The translations under genes were made by a program, and so were the position numbers. From positions 124,001-188,000 of the forward strand of contig WOUR01000016.1 of the NCBI GenBank assembly GCA_009772935.1: DNA of 64,000 nucleotides, in the 5' to 3' direction. Positions 26,215 through 34,919 of this stretch are shown piece after piece. The notes under the pieces were generated by a model. The model was not told the DNA's origin. It worked only from the letters and a program-made list of their open reading frames with translations, and did no database searches. Position 1 is the first letter of the stretch. Each line of letters opens with the position of its first letter. The stretch is from Rhodospirillaceae bacterium. GTDB lineage: Bacteria > Pseudomonadota > Alphaproteobacteria > Reyranellales > Reyranellaceae.

Positions 26215-26802
26215 TCAGAACTTGAGGGCCTTGGCGTAGGTCAGAAGATCCTGCGCCACCTCGCCGATGCGCTTGTTCTGGTCCATTGCGAGCTTGCGCA
26301 GCAGCTTGTAGGCGGCTTCCTCGCCGATGCCCTTCTGCTCCATCAGCAGGCCCTTGGCGCGATCGACTGTCTTGCGCTCGACCAGCGACAGACGCGCGCG
26401 CTCCAGCTCCTCGCGCATCGTGTGATAGCGATTGAAGTGAGCGACCGCGACATCGACGACCGGTTGCACGCGATCCTGCGTCAGGCCTTTCACGACATAG
26501 GCGGATACGCCGGCTTCCATGCCGGCGGCGATCGTCGCGGGATCGGACCGGTCGGCGAACAGCGCGATCGGCCGCGGCTGCTGCTCGGTGGTGCGCCGCA
26601 GATCCTCGATCGCGTCGCGACCGGGACTGTCGATGCTGATCACAATGACGTCGGGTTGCAGGACGCTGACCCTGGTCGCGAGATCGTAGGTGCCGTCGAG
26701 ACGCGCCAGCAACACGTAGCCAGCATCGCGCAGTCCCGACTCCACGATCTCGGCGCGGGCGGGATTGTCGTCGATCAGCACCACGGACAGCGGTTTAGAC
26801 AC
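26215..26802 (-). CDS. nasT: Nitrate-responsive antiterminator NasT (ANTAR domain)
   Basis: 195 residues: a response-regulator-like receiver (1-120, starting VVLIDDNPARAE) and a C-terminal ANTAR RNA-binding domain (about 128-190, with RKTVDRAKGLLMEQKGIGEEAAYKLLR). In the receiver the usual phosphoacceptor Asp after PDVIVI appears to be Ser56 (VISIDSP), in line with control by NasS binding rather than phosphorylation. It should bind the hexaloop hairpins at 25971-26042 and prevent termination before nasS. The start is the GTG at 26802; no strong ribosome binding site is visible. A kinase gene ends 56 bases upstream. Confidence 0.92.
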   Translation of the reverse strand: MSKPLSVVLIDDNPARAEIVESGLRDAGYVLLARLDGTYDLATRVSVLQPDVIVISIDSPGRDAIEDLRRTTEQQPRPIALFADRSDPATIAAGMEAGVSAYVVKGLTQDRVQPVVDVAVAHFNRYHTMREELERARLSLVERKTVDRAKGLLMEQKGIGEEAAYKLLRKLAMDQNKRIGEVAQDLLTYAKALKF

Positions 26803-26858
26803 GGGCGGCGGCTACAACTTTCTTCAAGCCGCGGGGCGCAACTTCCGTGCCACCGATA

Positions 26859-28781
26859 TTACGGCGCCGATTCGACCAGCTTTCCATCAACCCAGCGCCC
26901 CCGGCTCGTCTTGCCGTCGGCCTCGGTGACCTGTCCGTAGCCGTTGCGCTGTCCGCCGCGAAAGCCGCCCTCGTAGCGCTCGCGCTCACCGATCCGTTCG
27001 ACGCCCGGCCCGTCGAGGACGTCGCCATGAAACTCGCCGCCCTGCACCACGTTCGGATCGGCGAGCGTGCGCCGGACAGCGAGGCCTTCGAGACGGCCGC
27101 CGACGAAGTTGCCTTCCGACCGCTCGGCGCCGGGTTTCTCGCGAAGACCGAGTCCGGTCGACTTGCCGTCCTTCCACTGCCCGCCGTAGCGCGTATCGTC
27201 GGCGAGCCGCACCGTGCCAAGACCGTTCATCAGGTCCGCGCTCCAGTCGCCGGCCTGCCTCTCGCCATTGCCCAGTTCGGCGACGCCGAGGCCCTGCCGT
27301 TTGCCGTCGACCACCTGCCCGACATAGCTCGCGCCTCCATCATAGGTCAGGCGTTCGCTGTTCTCGAGATCGGGACGCGCTGCACGTGCGGCGACGATGC
27401 GCGCCTCGCCCGCCATGGCGCGCGCCGCCCGCGCCGCTTCCTCGGCGCGTTCGAAAGCGGCCCGCGCTTCGGTTGCGGCACGCGTCGCCTGCTCGGCCAG
27501 CGCCTTCTGGGCCGACGTGTCCGGCGCGGCCACCGGTGGTCGGGCCGCCGCTGGCGGGGTGGCGGCCGGCGGAACGGGAGTCGGCGTCACGGGCGACTGA
27601 GCGGCTTCCGTCGGCAGGACCGGCGTGACCGACGAGGGCAGGCTGGCCTGGCTTTCGACCGCCGGCGCGCCCAGGAAGCGTTCGCGAATCTGCGGTGCGT
27701 ATTTCCAGGTCGCGACGGCAGCCAGGACCAGCAGCACGATCGGCAGACGCCGGCGGGCGAAGCCTTTCCGTCGCGACTCGGGCGGCTGGGGATCGACCTG
27801 CTCGGTCGGCGGCCGGCTCGCCCCCCCGAGACGCGGTCCGGACGATACCTGCGGCGCCGCGGTTTCGGTCGACATCCGTTGGGTCGGCGCGTCCTCGACC
27901 CGCGGCAGCGAGCCGCCGAACAAGGGGCGCCACTCGGCGATGGATTGCGGACGCTGCTCGGGCGCGAAGGCCAGGCCCCGGTCGATCGCCGACAGCATCG
28001 CGTGATCGAAGCGATCGGCATGGGTCACCGCCAGCGGCCGGTACGGGTCCGTGCCGACCCGGCTCACCGCCTCGGGCGGCGGAGAACCCGTGATCGTGTG
28101 ATGCAGCACCGCAGCCGTCGCATAGATGTCGGTCCACGGCCCCTGCTTGCCGTCCATCGCATACTGCTCGATCGGCGCATATTGCGGCGTCAGGATGCTG
28201 GTCAGGGTGCGCGTACGCCCGCCCATCGCCTGTCGAGCCGCCCCGAAGTCGATCAGGATCGGCACGCCGTCGCGCCGCACGATCACGTTCGACGGCTTGA
28301 TGTCGCGATGCAGGAACCCCTGGGCGTGTACGGCGCCAAGGCCGCTCAGCATGCCCTCCGTCAGGCGGCGGATCTCGTCGGGCTGCAGGCGGCGACCGGG
28401 CTGACGCAGGAGTTGCGCGACACTGGGACCGTCCTCGAATTCCATGACCGTATAGGCCGTGCCGTTGGCCTCGAAGTAGCGCAGCACCGGCACGATATGG
28501 GCATGGCGGAAGCGCGCCAGCGCCCGCGCCTCGTCGAGGAAGCGCTCGCGGCCCCAGGTGAAATCGTCGGCGAAGCGCGAGCCGCGCGGCGCCACCTGTC
28601 CATCGGCCCGACGCGTCGCGAACTCGACGGGCATGTATTCCTTAATGGCGACGAACTTGGCGAGCTGGGTATCGAAGGCCCGATAGGTGATGCCGAAGCC
28701 GCCATGGCCGATCAGCGCGTCGAGGCGGTAATCGCCCAGTCGCGTGCCGACCGGCAAAGCTTGATCGTGTTCTGCTGTCAT
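26859..28781 (-). CDS. Transmembrane Ser/Thr protein kinase with C-terminal MORN repeats
   Basis: About 640 residues. The kinase domain (17-290) has the glycine loop GHGGFGITYRAFD, Lys47 (VAIKEY), the catalytic HRDIKPSN (Asp160) and DFG (Asp178). After a proline-rich linker one transmembrane helix (about 346-362) leads to a Pro/Ala-rich stretch, an Ala/Arg/Glu helix and about six MORN-type repeats (450-640, for example YVGQVVDGKRQGLG and YEGGFRGGQRNGYG). The repeats should lie outside the membrane and may sense or bind envelope components or lipids. The ATG at 28781 has poor ribosome-binding context. Substrates are unknown; nasT follows on the same strand. Confidence 0.88.
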   Translation of the reverse strand: MTAEHDQALPVGTRLGDYRLDALIGHGGFGITYRAFDTQLAKFVAIKEYMPVEFATRRADGQVAPRGSRFADDFTWGRERFLDEARALARFRHAHIVPVLRYFEANGTAYTVMEFEDGPSVAQLLRQPGRRLQPDEIRRLTEGMLSGLGAVHAQGFLHRDIKPSNVIVRRDGVPILIDFGAARQAMGGRTRTLTSILTPQYAPIEQYAMDGKQGPWTDIYATAAVLHHTITGSPPPEAVSRVGTDPYRPLAVTHADRFDHAMLSAIDRGLAFAPEQRPQSIAEWRPLFGGSLPRVEDAPTQRMSTETAAPQVSSGPRLGGASRPPTEQVDPQPPESRRKGFARRRLPIVLLVLAAVATWKYAPQIRERFLGAPAVESQASLPSSVTPVLPTEAAQSPVTPTPVPPAATPPAAARPPVAAPDTSAQKALAEQATRAATEARAAFERAEEAARAARAMAGEARIVAARAARPDLENSERLTYDGGASYVGQVVDGKRQGLGVAELGNGERQAGDWSADLMNGLGTVRLADDTRYGGQWKDGKSTGLGLREKPGAERSEGNFVGGRLEGLAVRRTLADPNVVQGGEFHGDVLDGPGVERIGERERYEGGFRGGQRNGYGQVTEADGKTSRGRWVDGKLVESAP

Positions 28782-28846
28782 GGGCACGCGCAACCTCGGC
28801 CTCTAGATGCGCGCTCCCGGGCAGCCGCACAAGCGGCTGAAGAAGA

Positions 28847-29017
28847 TTAGCGGCTCGCGTCCGAGGCGACGAAAGACCGGAGCGGGCCGGCGTCTCGCAT
28901 TTCGGGCATGAGCTGCATGATCATCAGCAGGACGCAGAGGCCGATCGCCGTCAGCATCGTGGCAGGGCCCGTGCGCAGATAGGGTGTGGGCGTCGAGGCC
29001 GGTCGCTCGTCCGTCAT
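28847..29017 (-). CDS. Small single-pass membrane peptide, 56 residues
   Basis: The ATG at 29017 is preceded by GGAG and, further up, by a run of eight T residues. The peptide has a polar N-terminus (MTDERPASTPTPYLRTG), one hydrophobic helix (ATMLTAIGLCVLLMIMQLM) and a polar tail. No family is recognised. It lies 65 bases upstream of the kinase gene on the same strand and could be its partner. The upstream GGCCC/GGGCC stem and U-runs (29031-29090) form no good terminator. The AT-richer 253 bases to the divergent SDR gene hold only a weak sigma-70-like TTGGAT-N18-TATGCT. Confidence 0.55.
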   Translation of the reverse strand: MTDERPASTPTPYLRTGPATMLTAIGLCVLLMIMQLMPEMRDAGPLRSFVASDASR

Positions 29018-29270
29018 GTCGGACAACTCCAAAAAAAATCGACTTCGTCAAAAATAACAACGGCCCGAACGGCCCTGAAAATGGGCCAAGCCTGAGGCGC
29101 AGCATAAATCAAACCGCCTCAAGAATCCAACAAAGTCATGGAATCACAAAGGTTTAATAGATGATGTGAAGAACAAAAGCGAACCCACAAGGCGTGGCGT
29201 AGGACTTGCGTCACAATCGGGATCCAAGATCGGCCGCGAACTTCGGCGCCAGCCGGGTTAGGATGGATTC

Positions 29271-30023
29271 ATGAATACAGCTCCACGCGACAATGTCAGG
29301 ACCCTGGTCCTGACCGGCGCCAGCCGAGGCATCGGCCATGCGACCGTCAAGAAGTTCAGCGCCAACGGGTGGCGGGTCATCACGATCTCGCGCCAGCCCT
29401 TCAGCGCCCTCTGCCCGTGGCCGAGCGGCGGCGAGAATCACGTTCAACTCGATCTCGCCGATCCCGTCGATATCGGCCGCGGCATCGAGCAGATCCGCTC
29501 GCGACTCGCCGGCGGCCGGCTCGACGCGCTGGTCAACAACGCGGCCATCTCCCCCAAGGGCAAGGGCGGCGCGAGGCTCGGCGCCATGGACACGCCGTTC
29601 GACCTGTGGCGACAGGTCTTCAACGTCAACTTCTTCGCCCCCGTGGCGCTCGCCCGCGGCCTGGTCGACGAACTGTCGAAGGCGCAGGGTTGCGTCGTGA
29701 ATGTCACGTCGATTGCAGGCAGCCGCGTGCATCCCTTCGCGGGCTCGGCCTACGCCACGTCGAAGGCGGCCCTCGCGGCGCTCACCCGAGAAATGAGCCA
29801 CGACTTCGGCCCGCGTGGCATTCGCGTCAATGCGATCGCGCCCGGCGAGATCGACACCGCGATCCTGTCGCCCGGCACCGAGAAGATCGTCGAGGAGCAG
29901 ATCCCGATGCGACGCCTCGGTACACCGGACGAGGTGGCGGACGTGATTCACTTCCTTTGCGAGAAGGGATCGAGCTACGTTTCCGGCGCCGAGATTCAGA
30001 TCAACGGCGGCCAGCACGTCTAG
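29271..30023 (+). CDS. Short-chain dehydrogenase/reductase
   Basis: A 250-residue classical SDR. The cofactor site is TGASRGIGHATV, followed by an NNAAIS block, the catalytic Ser in VNVTSIAGSR, and Tyr and Lys in SAYATSKAALAAL. The C-terminal GAEIQINGGQHV is typical of FabG-like members. It oxidises or reduces a hydroxyl or carbonyl group with NAD(P). It starts a run of four plus-strand genes (DUF1445, DUF2848, CoA-transferase) that look like one catabolic unit, so the substrate is probably an organic acid intermediate, but it cannot be named. Confidence 0.9.
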   Translation: MNTAPRDNVRTLVLTGASRGIGHATVKKFSANGWRVITISRQPFSALCPWPSGGENHVQLDLADPVDIGRGIEQIRSRLAGGRLDALVNNAAISPKGKGGARLGAMDTPFDLWRQVFNVNFFAPVALARGLVDELSKAQGCVVNVTSIAGSRVHPFAGSAYATSKAALAALTREMSHDFGPRGIRVNAIAPGEIDTAILSPGTEKIVEEQIPMRRLGTPDEVADVIHFLCEKGSSYVSGAEIQINGGQHV

Positions 30024-30032
30024 GAGTTCGCG

Positions 30033-30836
30033 ATGGACAGCACGATCACCAGCTTCAAGGGCGAGACCGGCCGCGACGCGCGGCGGCGCATCCGTGCAGG
30101 GGCGGCCCGCCTGCCGACTTCCGGCATGGCGCCGGGCTACGTCCAGGGCAACCTCGCGATCCTGCCCAAGGCGCTCGCCGCCGACTTCGCCCGCTTCTGC
30201 ATGTTGAACCCCAAGCCCTGCCCCCTGCTCGGCCAGTCCGAACCGGGCGACTGGCGCCTGCCGACCCTGGGCGAGGATCTGGACATCCGCACCGACATCC
30301 CGCTCTACCGCATCTGGAAGAACGGCGAGATGGTCGAGGAAGTCAGCGACCTGAAGAGCGTGTGGCGCGACGACCTCGTCTCCTTCGTGCTGGGCTGTTC
30401 CTTCTCCTTCGAGGAAGCACTGATCGAGAACGGCCTCGAGCTTCGTCACCAGACCTGCAACAGCAACGTGCCGATGTTCCGCACCAACATCGAATGCGCG
30501 CCGGCCGGTCCGTTCCACGGCCCGATGGTGGTGTCGATGCGCCCGTTCAAGCCCGCCGACGCGATCCGCGCGGTGCAGGTGACGACGCGCTTCCCCTCGG
30601 TGCATGGCGCGCCCGTGCATCTCGGCAAGCCCGAGATGATCGGCATCAAGGACATCTCCAAGCCAGACTATGGCGACGGCGTGCCGGTGCGCGACGACGA
30701 GCTCCCCGTCTTCTGGGCCTGCGGCGTCACCCCGCAATCGGTCGTGGCGACGGTGAAGCCCGAATTCTGCATTACCCACGCGCCGGGCTACATGCTCGTC
30801 ACGGATCTGCTGAACTCCCGCCTGGCCGTCCTCTGA
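30033..30836 (+). CDS. DUF1445 / D-glutamate cyclase-like putative hydro-lyase
   Basis: A 267-residue member of the UPF0317/DUF1445 family (YcsI). Seen are the start region [27 protein letters not shown], the [17 protein letters not shown] block, [22 protein letters not shown] and the C-terminal [13 protein letters not shown] (short parts). The family includes mitochondrial D-glutamate cyclase and bacterial putative hydro-lyases. It begins nine bases after the SDR stop and is followed two bases later by a DUF2848 gene, a pairing that suggests consecutive steps of one pathway. Confidence 0.88.
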   Translation: MDSTITSFKGETGRDARRRIRAGAARLPTSGMAPGYVQGNLAILPKALAADFARFCMLNPKPCPLLGQSEPGDWRLPTLGEDLDIRTDIPLYRIWKNGEMVEEVSDLKSVWRDDLVSFVLGCSFSFEEALIENGLELRHQTCNSNVPMFRTNIECAPAGPFHGPMVVSMRPFKPADAIRAVQVTTRFPSVHGAPVHLGKPEMIGIKDISKPDYGDGVPVRDDELPVFWACGVTPQSVVATVKPEFCITHAPGYMLVTDLLNSRLAVL

Positions 30837-30838
30837 CG

Positions 30839-31525
30839 ATGGCGCGGCTGGAATTCGAGGGCCACGCCAAGGGCGCGGTCGAGCAGGTCACTGTCGACAT
30901 CAAGGACCTGGTCATCGCCGGCTGGACCGGGCGCGACGTCACGGCGCTCAACCATCATATCGAGGAACTCAAGGCGATCGGCGTGCAGCCGCCATCACGG
31001 GTGCCGATCTATTATCGCGCGGCGGCGCAGATGCTGACCCAGGCCGATCGCATCCAGGTCCTGGGCGACGACAGTTCGGGTGAGGTCGAGCCGGTGCTGA
31101 TCGGCGCCGCCGACCGGCTCTGGGTGACGGTGGGCGCCGACCATACCGACCGCAAGGTCGAGAGCTACGGCATAGCCGTCTCCAAGCAGATGTGCGCCAA
31201 GCCGATCGGCCGCACGGCCTGGCGCTTCGAGGAAGTCGAAGCGCACTGGGACAAGCTGATGCTGCGCAGCTTCGTGCAGGAGGGCGGCAAGAGGGTTCTC
31301 TACCAGGAAGGACCGCTGTCGAAGATCCGCGACCCGCGCGAGCTGATCTTCGCCTGGAAGGACAACAAGCGCCTGCCCATGGGGACCGTGATGTTCTGCG
31401 GCACCATGCCGGCGATCGGCGGCATCCGTTCCTCCTCGCGCTTCGAGATGGAACTCGAGGATCCCGTGCTCGGCCGCACGATCGCCCACGCCTACGACAT
31501 CGAGACGCTGCCGATCATCGCCTGA
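30839..31525 (+). CDS. DUF2848 family protein
   Basis: A 228-residue protein of the DUF2848 family, distantly similar to fumarylacetoacetate-hydrolase-type enzymes. Visible blocks are PIYYRAAAQMLTQAD, VTVGADHTDRKVESYGIAVSKQMC, GTVMFCGTMPAIGGIR and FEMELEDPVLGR. No biochemical role is established. It begins two bases after the DUF1445 stop, so translation is coupled. It sits between a putative lyase and a CoA-transferase, consistent with breakdown of a small organic acid. Confidence 0.82.
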   Translation: MARLEFEGHAKGAVEQVTVDIKDLVIAGWTGRDVTALNHHIEELKAIGVQPPSRVPIYYRAAAQMLTQADRIQVLGDDSSGEVEPVLIGAADRLWVTVGADHTDRKVESYGIAVSKQMCAKPIGRTAWRFEEVEAHWDKLMLRSFVQEGGKRVLYQEGPLSKIRDPRELIFAWKDNKRLPMGTVMFCGTMPAIGGIRSSSRFEMELEDPVLGRTIAHAYDIETLPIIA

Positions 31526-31623
31526 AGGCGGTCCGTATCCCGAAGACGCATGGCTCGGCTGCAGGTCGGGCCTTGCGTGAACCGCGCCCGTAAACGTAGG
31601 TTCAGCGCCTTCGGGAGGAACAA

Positions 31624-32829
31624 GTGACCACGATCAAGGGCGCCTACGACGGCATTACCGTTCTCGACTTCACGCAGGGCATTGCGGGGCCGCACGCTTC
31701 CATGCTGCTCGCGCTGCATGGCGCCGACGTCATCAAGATCGAGCCGCCGGAGGGCGACTGGGGCCGCGCGCTGGGCGAGTTGAAGGGCGATCACTGTGCC
31801 CATTCCGTCGCCTTCAATCGCGGCAAGCGGTCGATCGCGCTGGACCTCAAGTCCGCCGACGGCATCGAGGTCGTGAAGAAGATCGCAGCCAAGGCGCATG
31901 TCGTGATGGAGAGCTTCCGCCCTGGCGTGATCTCGCGGCTGGGCTTCGGCTACGAGGACATCAAGAAGATCAACCCGAACGTCGTCTACTGCTCGGTGTC
32001 CGGCTTCGGCCAGACCGGCCCCTACAGCAAGCGCCCGACGGTGGACGGCCTGATCCAGGCGTTCAGCGGCATGATGGTGATGAACAAGATGCCGGACGGC
32101 ACGCCGTGGCGCCAGGGCATGATCGCCGTCGACGTGACGACCGGCCTCTATACCTTCCAGGCGCTGGCGACCGCGCTGATGCGCCAGTTCCGCTACAACG
32201 AAGGCTGCTTCATCGATTCCAGCCTGATGCGCGCCGCCGCCGCCTTCCAGGGCGCCAAGCTGATGGAATGGGTGTTCTCCAAGGGCGCACCGCCGGTGCT
32301 CTACATGCCGGCCGGCAGCTACAAGACGTCGAACGGCTACATCATGGTGAGCGCCATGCGGCCGCACCATTTCCGGCTGCTGTTCGAGCTGATCGGCCGC
32401 CAGGACATCGCCGACGATCCCGACCTGCAGAGCCATGAGAACCGCATCAAGAATGCGCCGAAGATCATCAAGGCACTGAACGAGACGATGCCGACCAAGA
32501 CGACCGAGGAGTGGATCGCGATCCTGCAGCCCAAGGACGTGTTCTGCGAGCGGGTGAACAATTACTCCGACTACCTCGAGCATCCGCACGTCAAGGAATC
32601 GGGTGCCATCGACTGGATCGAGCAGGACGGGTTTGGCCGCATGCCGGTCGCCAACATCGCGGGTCTGCCGCCGGCCTCGCAGCATGCGCCGCAGCAGCAC
32701 GCGCCGCATGTCGGCGAGAACGGGCCGGACATCCTGCGCGAGCTGGGCTACGGCGCTGCCGACATCGACGCGATCCTGGCGCGCGGCGGCGTACGCGCAC
32801 CCGCGCCGGCGGTCAAGGCAGCGGACTAG
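31624..32829 (+). CDS. Family III CoA-transferase (CaiB/BaiF)
   Basis: A 401-residue class III acyl-CoA:carboxylate CoA-transferase. It begins with GITVLDFTQGIAGPHASMLLALHGADVIKIE and has NRGKRSIALDLKS, the catalytic Asp region YCSVSGFGQTGPY followed by VDGLIQAFSGMM, and the C-terminal LRELGYGAADIDAILA (parts only). It moves CoA between organic acids without an acyl-enzyme ester. The GTG at 31624 follows GGGAGGAAC. Its last 17 bases overlap the convergent nucleotide-kinase-like gene. The CoA donor and acceptor are unknown. Confidence 0.93.
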   Translation: MTTIKGAYDGITVLDFTQGIAGPHASMLLALHGADVIKIEPPEGDWGRALGELKGDHCAHSVAFNRGKRSIALDLKSADGIEVVKKIAAKAHVVMESFRPGVISRLGFGYEDIKKINPNVVYCSVSGFGQTGPYSKRPTVDGLIQAFSGMMVMNKMPDGTPWRQGMIAVDVTTGLYTFQALATALMRQFRYNEGCFIDSSLMRAAAAFQGAKLMEWVFSKGAPPVLYMPAGSYKTSNGYIMVSAMRPHHFRLLFELIGRQDIADDPDLQSHENRIKNAPKIIKALNETMPTKTTEEWIAILQPKDVFCERVNNYSDYLEHPHVKESGAIDWIEQDGFGRMPVANIAGLPPASQHAPQQHAPHVGENGPDILRELGYGAADIDAILARGGVRAPAPAVKAAD

Positions 32830-33340
32830 CCGCGAAGCGTTCGATGTCGCGGCGGCTGCGCAGCCGCACGATTCGCTTCTCTCCGGCGAGCGCATCGCAT
32901 TCCTTCTCGAAGCGCTCGCGATTGCGGCGGTGCGTCTTCAACGCATAGAGCAGGATCGAATTGCGGCTGAGGAAGGCATTGGACAGGGTCTCGCGATTGC
33001 CGGTGCCCCACAGTTCCTCGCGCGTGACGGCGCGCTTCACCGTCCGCCGCATCAGACGCGACATGACCAGCGGCAGCGGCAGATCGAGCCAGACCAGCGT
33101 GTCGGCCGGGCGCCAGACGAGGTCGCGCACCTGGCCGTAATTGCCGACGACGATCCAGCCGTCATCGGCGGTCTCGCGTTCGACGCGATGACGGAACAGA
33201 TCGACCGGCGCGGGCTGCCAGTCGCGTCCCCAGAACAGCGCATCGAGTTCGACCACGCGCAGGCCGGCACGCTCGGCCAGGCGCTCGGCCAGCCAGCTCT
33301 TGCCTGATCCCGTCGTTCCGAACACCGCCACCCGTCGCAT
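32813..33340 (-). CDS. P-loop nucleotide kinase-like protein (adenylate kinase/FlaR type)
   Basis: A 175-residue P-loop protein: Walker A GTTGSGKSWLAERLAE at the N-terminus, a Walker B-like DTLVWLDLPL, and an Arg-rich lid (RLMRRTVKRAVTREELW). It resembles the adenylate-kinase-like topology-modulation (FlaR) group, whose small substrates are unproven. The ATG at 33340 was preferred over a TTG two codons upstream. It overlaps the CoA-transferase tail-to-tail by 17 bases. Confidence 0.78.
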   Translation of the reverse strand: MRRVAVFGTTGSGKSWLAERLAERAGLRVVELDALFWGRDWQPAPVDLFRHRVERETADDGWIVVGNYGQVRDLVWRPADTLVWLDLPLPLVMSRLMRRTVKRAVTREELWGTGNRETLSNAFLSRNSILLYALKTHRRNRERFEKECDALAGEKRIVRLRSRRDIERFAASPLP

Positions 33341-33447
33341 GGACAAACTCTAGCGTCGGCAGCTGCCGTTCTGCAGGCACGCTTTTCGCCACACCCCGAC
33401 CCCGCCGCCCCTGTTGCCGCCCCGCGGCGGATCGGGGACAGTCGCGC

Positions 33448-34110
33448 ATGCATATCGGACTCATTGCCGGCATCGGACCGGCCGCCACCGACTTCTACTA
33501 TCGAGGCCTGATCGACCGGCATGTCGAGGCCGGCCTCCCGCTCGACCTCACCATGGCGCATGCCGACGTGCGGGAAATGAGCCGCAACCTCGTCGGCAAG
33601 AATCCGAAGAGACAGGCTGAAATCTTCGCAGGGCTCGTCGGGCGCCTGAAAGCGGCCGGCGCCCAGGCCGCCGCCATCACCTCGATGGGCGGCCATTTCT
33701 GCGCGAACGAACTCATGGCGATCTCGCCGCTGCCGGTGCTCAACGCCATCCCCGCGGTCGACGCCGCGCTGGCCAAGGAAAAATTCAGGAAGATCGGCAT
33801 CCTGGGGACCCGCACCGTGATGGAGACGAAGCTCTACGGCGGCATCCCCTCGGTGGACGTCGTGCCCACCGAAACGCTCGACCTGGTCCATGACAATTAT
33901 GTTGCGATGGCAACCGTCGGCCATGTCACCGATGCGCAACGCCAGGTCTTCTTCGAGGCCGGCCGTGCGCTTTGTGCGCGCGGCGCCGAAGCGATCATGC
34001 TGGGTGGCACCGATCTCTTCCTGGCCTTCGCCGGACACGATCCCGGCTTCCCTGTCATCGACTGCGCCGACATCCATGTCGACGCGATCTACCAGAAGTC
34101 GGCCGCGTGA
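33448..34110 (+). CDS. Aspartate/glutamate racemase family protein lacking both catalytic cysteines
   Basis: A 220-residue protein with the Asp/Glu racemase fold: the MHIGLIAGIGPAATDFYYRG start, IGILGTRTVMETKLY in the middle and FPVIDCADIHVDAI at the end. The two catalytic cysteines appear to be lost: the PCNTAH-like site reads ITSMGGHF (Ser at 79) and the LGCTE-like site reads LGGTDLF (Gly at 187). Cys85 lies nearby. Racemisation by the usual two-thiol mechanism is therefore doubtful; another isomerase, lyase or binding role is possible. It precedes the methyltransferase gene by 34 bases. Confidence 0.8.
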   Translation: MHIGLIAGIGPAATDFYYRGLIDRHVEAGLPLDLTMAHADVREMSRNLVGKNPKRQAEIFAGLVGRLKAAGAQAAAITSMGGHFCANELMAISPLPVLNAIPAVDAALAKEKFRKIGILGTRTVMETKLYGGIPSVDVVPTETLDLVHDNYVAMATVGHVTDAQRQVFFEAGRALCARGAEAIMLGGTDLFLAFAGHDPGFPVIDCADIHVDAIYQKSAA

Positions 34111-34144
34111 ACCGGGGTCGAAGGCACAGAAGCCGAGAGTGCCG

Positions 34145-34876
34145 ATGTCCCGAAGCTATACCGATCCGCGCCTTGCCGCGGTCTACGACCGGCTGAACCC
34201 GCCGAACGCGGCCGATCACTTCTATCTCGATCTGGTCGGCGACACGCCCCGCACGGTACTGGACATGGGGTGCGGCACCGGATGGCTCGCCTGCGAGATG
34301 GCTGGGCGCGGCCATCTGGTGACAGGGGTCGACCCCGCACCCGCGATGCTCGACGTGGCCCGCGGCCGGCCGGGCGGCAGAACAGTCACCTGGATTACCA
34401 GCGACGCGGTGCGCTTGGCGCTCGAAGCACGATTCGATCTCATCGTCATGACTGGCCATGTATTTCAGGTGTTTCTGGAGGACGAGGAGATCGCGGCGGC
34501 GCTCGCCAACCTTCGCCGTCATCTCAGTCCTGATGGACGCATCGCCTTCGAAACCCGCAACGCGGCCGTCCGCGCCTGGGAGAACTGGACGCCGGAGCAA
34601 ACAGCAACGCGCGTTCACGTTCCTGCGATGGACACCGTCGACGTGCACTACGCCCTCCGCTCGGTGGACGGACCTTTCGTCACGTTCGAGACCCACTTTC
34701 AATTCAGTCCTGCCGACTCTGCGGTGACGACCACCACCCTTCGCTTCATGGTTCAGAATGAAGTGGCCACGTTCCTTGCAGGGGCGGGGCTGGCCAACGT
34801 CACCTGGTATGGCGACTGGAACCGCTCGCCACTCTCCCCGCAAAGCCGGGAGATTATTGCGATTGCCGGACATTGA
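34145..34876 (+). CDS. Class I SAM-dependent methyltransferase
   Basis: A 243-residue methyltransferase. Motif I is VLDMGCGTGWLACEMAGRG (residues about 38-56), the acidic motif II is VTGVDPAPAMLDVA, and FDLIVMTGHVFQVFL is the post-II region. The C-terminal half is beta-rich (FETHFQFSP, TTTLRFMVQNEV). The substrate is not apparent. The gene follows the racemase-like gene and precedes the NYN-LOTUS gene by 43 bases on the same strand. Confidence 0.85.
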   Translation: MSRSYTDPRLAAVYDRLNPPNAADHFYLDLVGDTPRTVLDMGCGTGWLACEMAGRGHLVTGVDPAPAMLDVARGRPGGRTVTWITSDAVRLALEARFDLIVMTGHVFQVFLEDEEIAAALANLRRHLSPDGRIAFETRNAAVRAWENWTPEQTATRVHVPAMDTVDVHYALRSVDGPFVTFETHFQFSPADSAVTTTTLRFMVQNEVATFLAGAGLANVTWYGDWNRSPLSPQSREIIAIAGH

Positions 34877-34919
34877 GCGGGGGTTTCCCGCCTCCCCGCA
34901 GCAGACTAGGGTGCCACTC

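Noticed and set aside
29031..29110. A second ANTAR-style leader before the 56-residue peptide, suggested by its T run next to GGAG, as at nasS
   Set aside because: The GGCCC/GGGCC hairpins have loops of the wrong length and lack the A1/G4 hexaloop. No strong stem precedes the T run.
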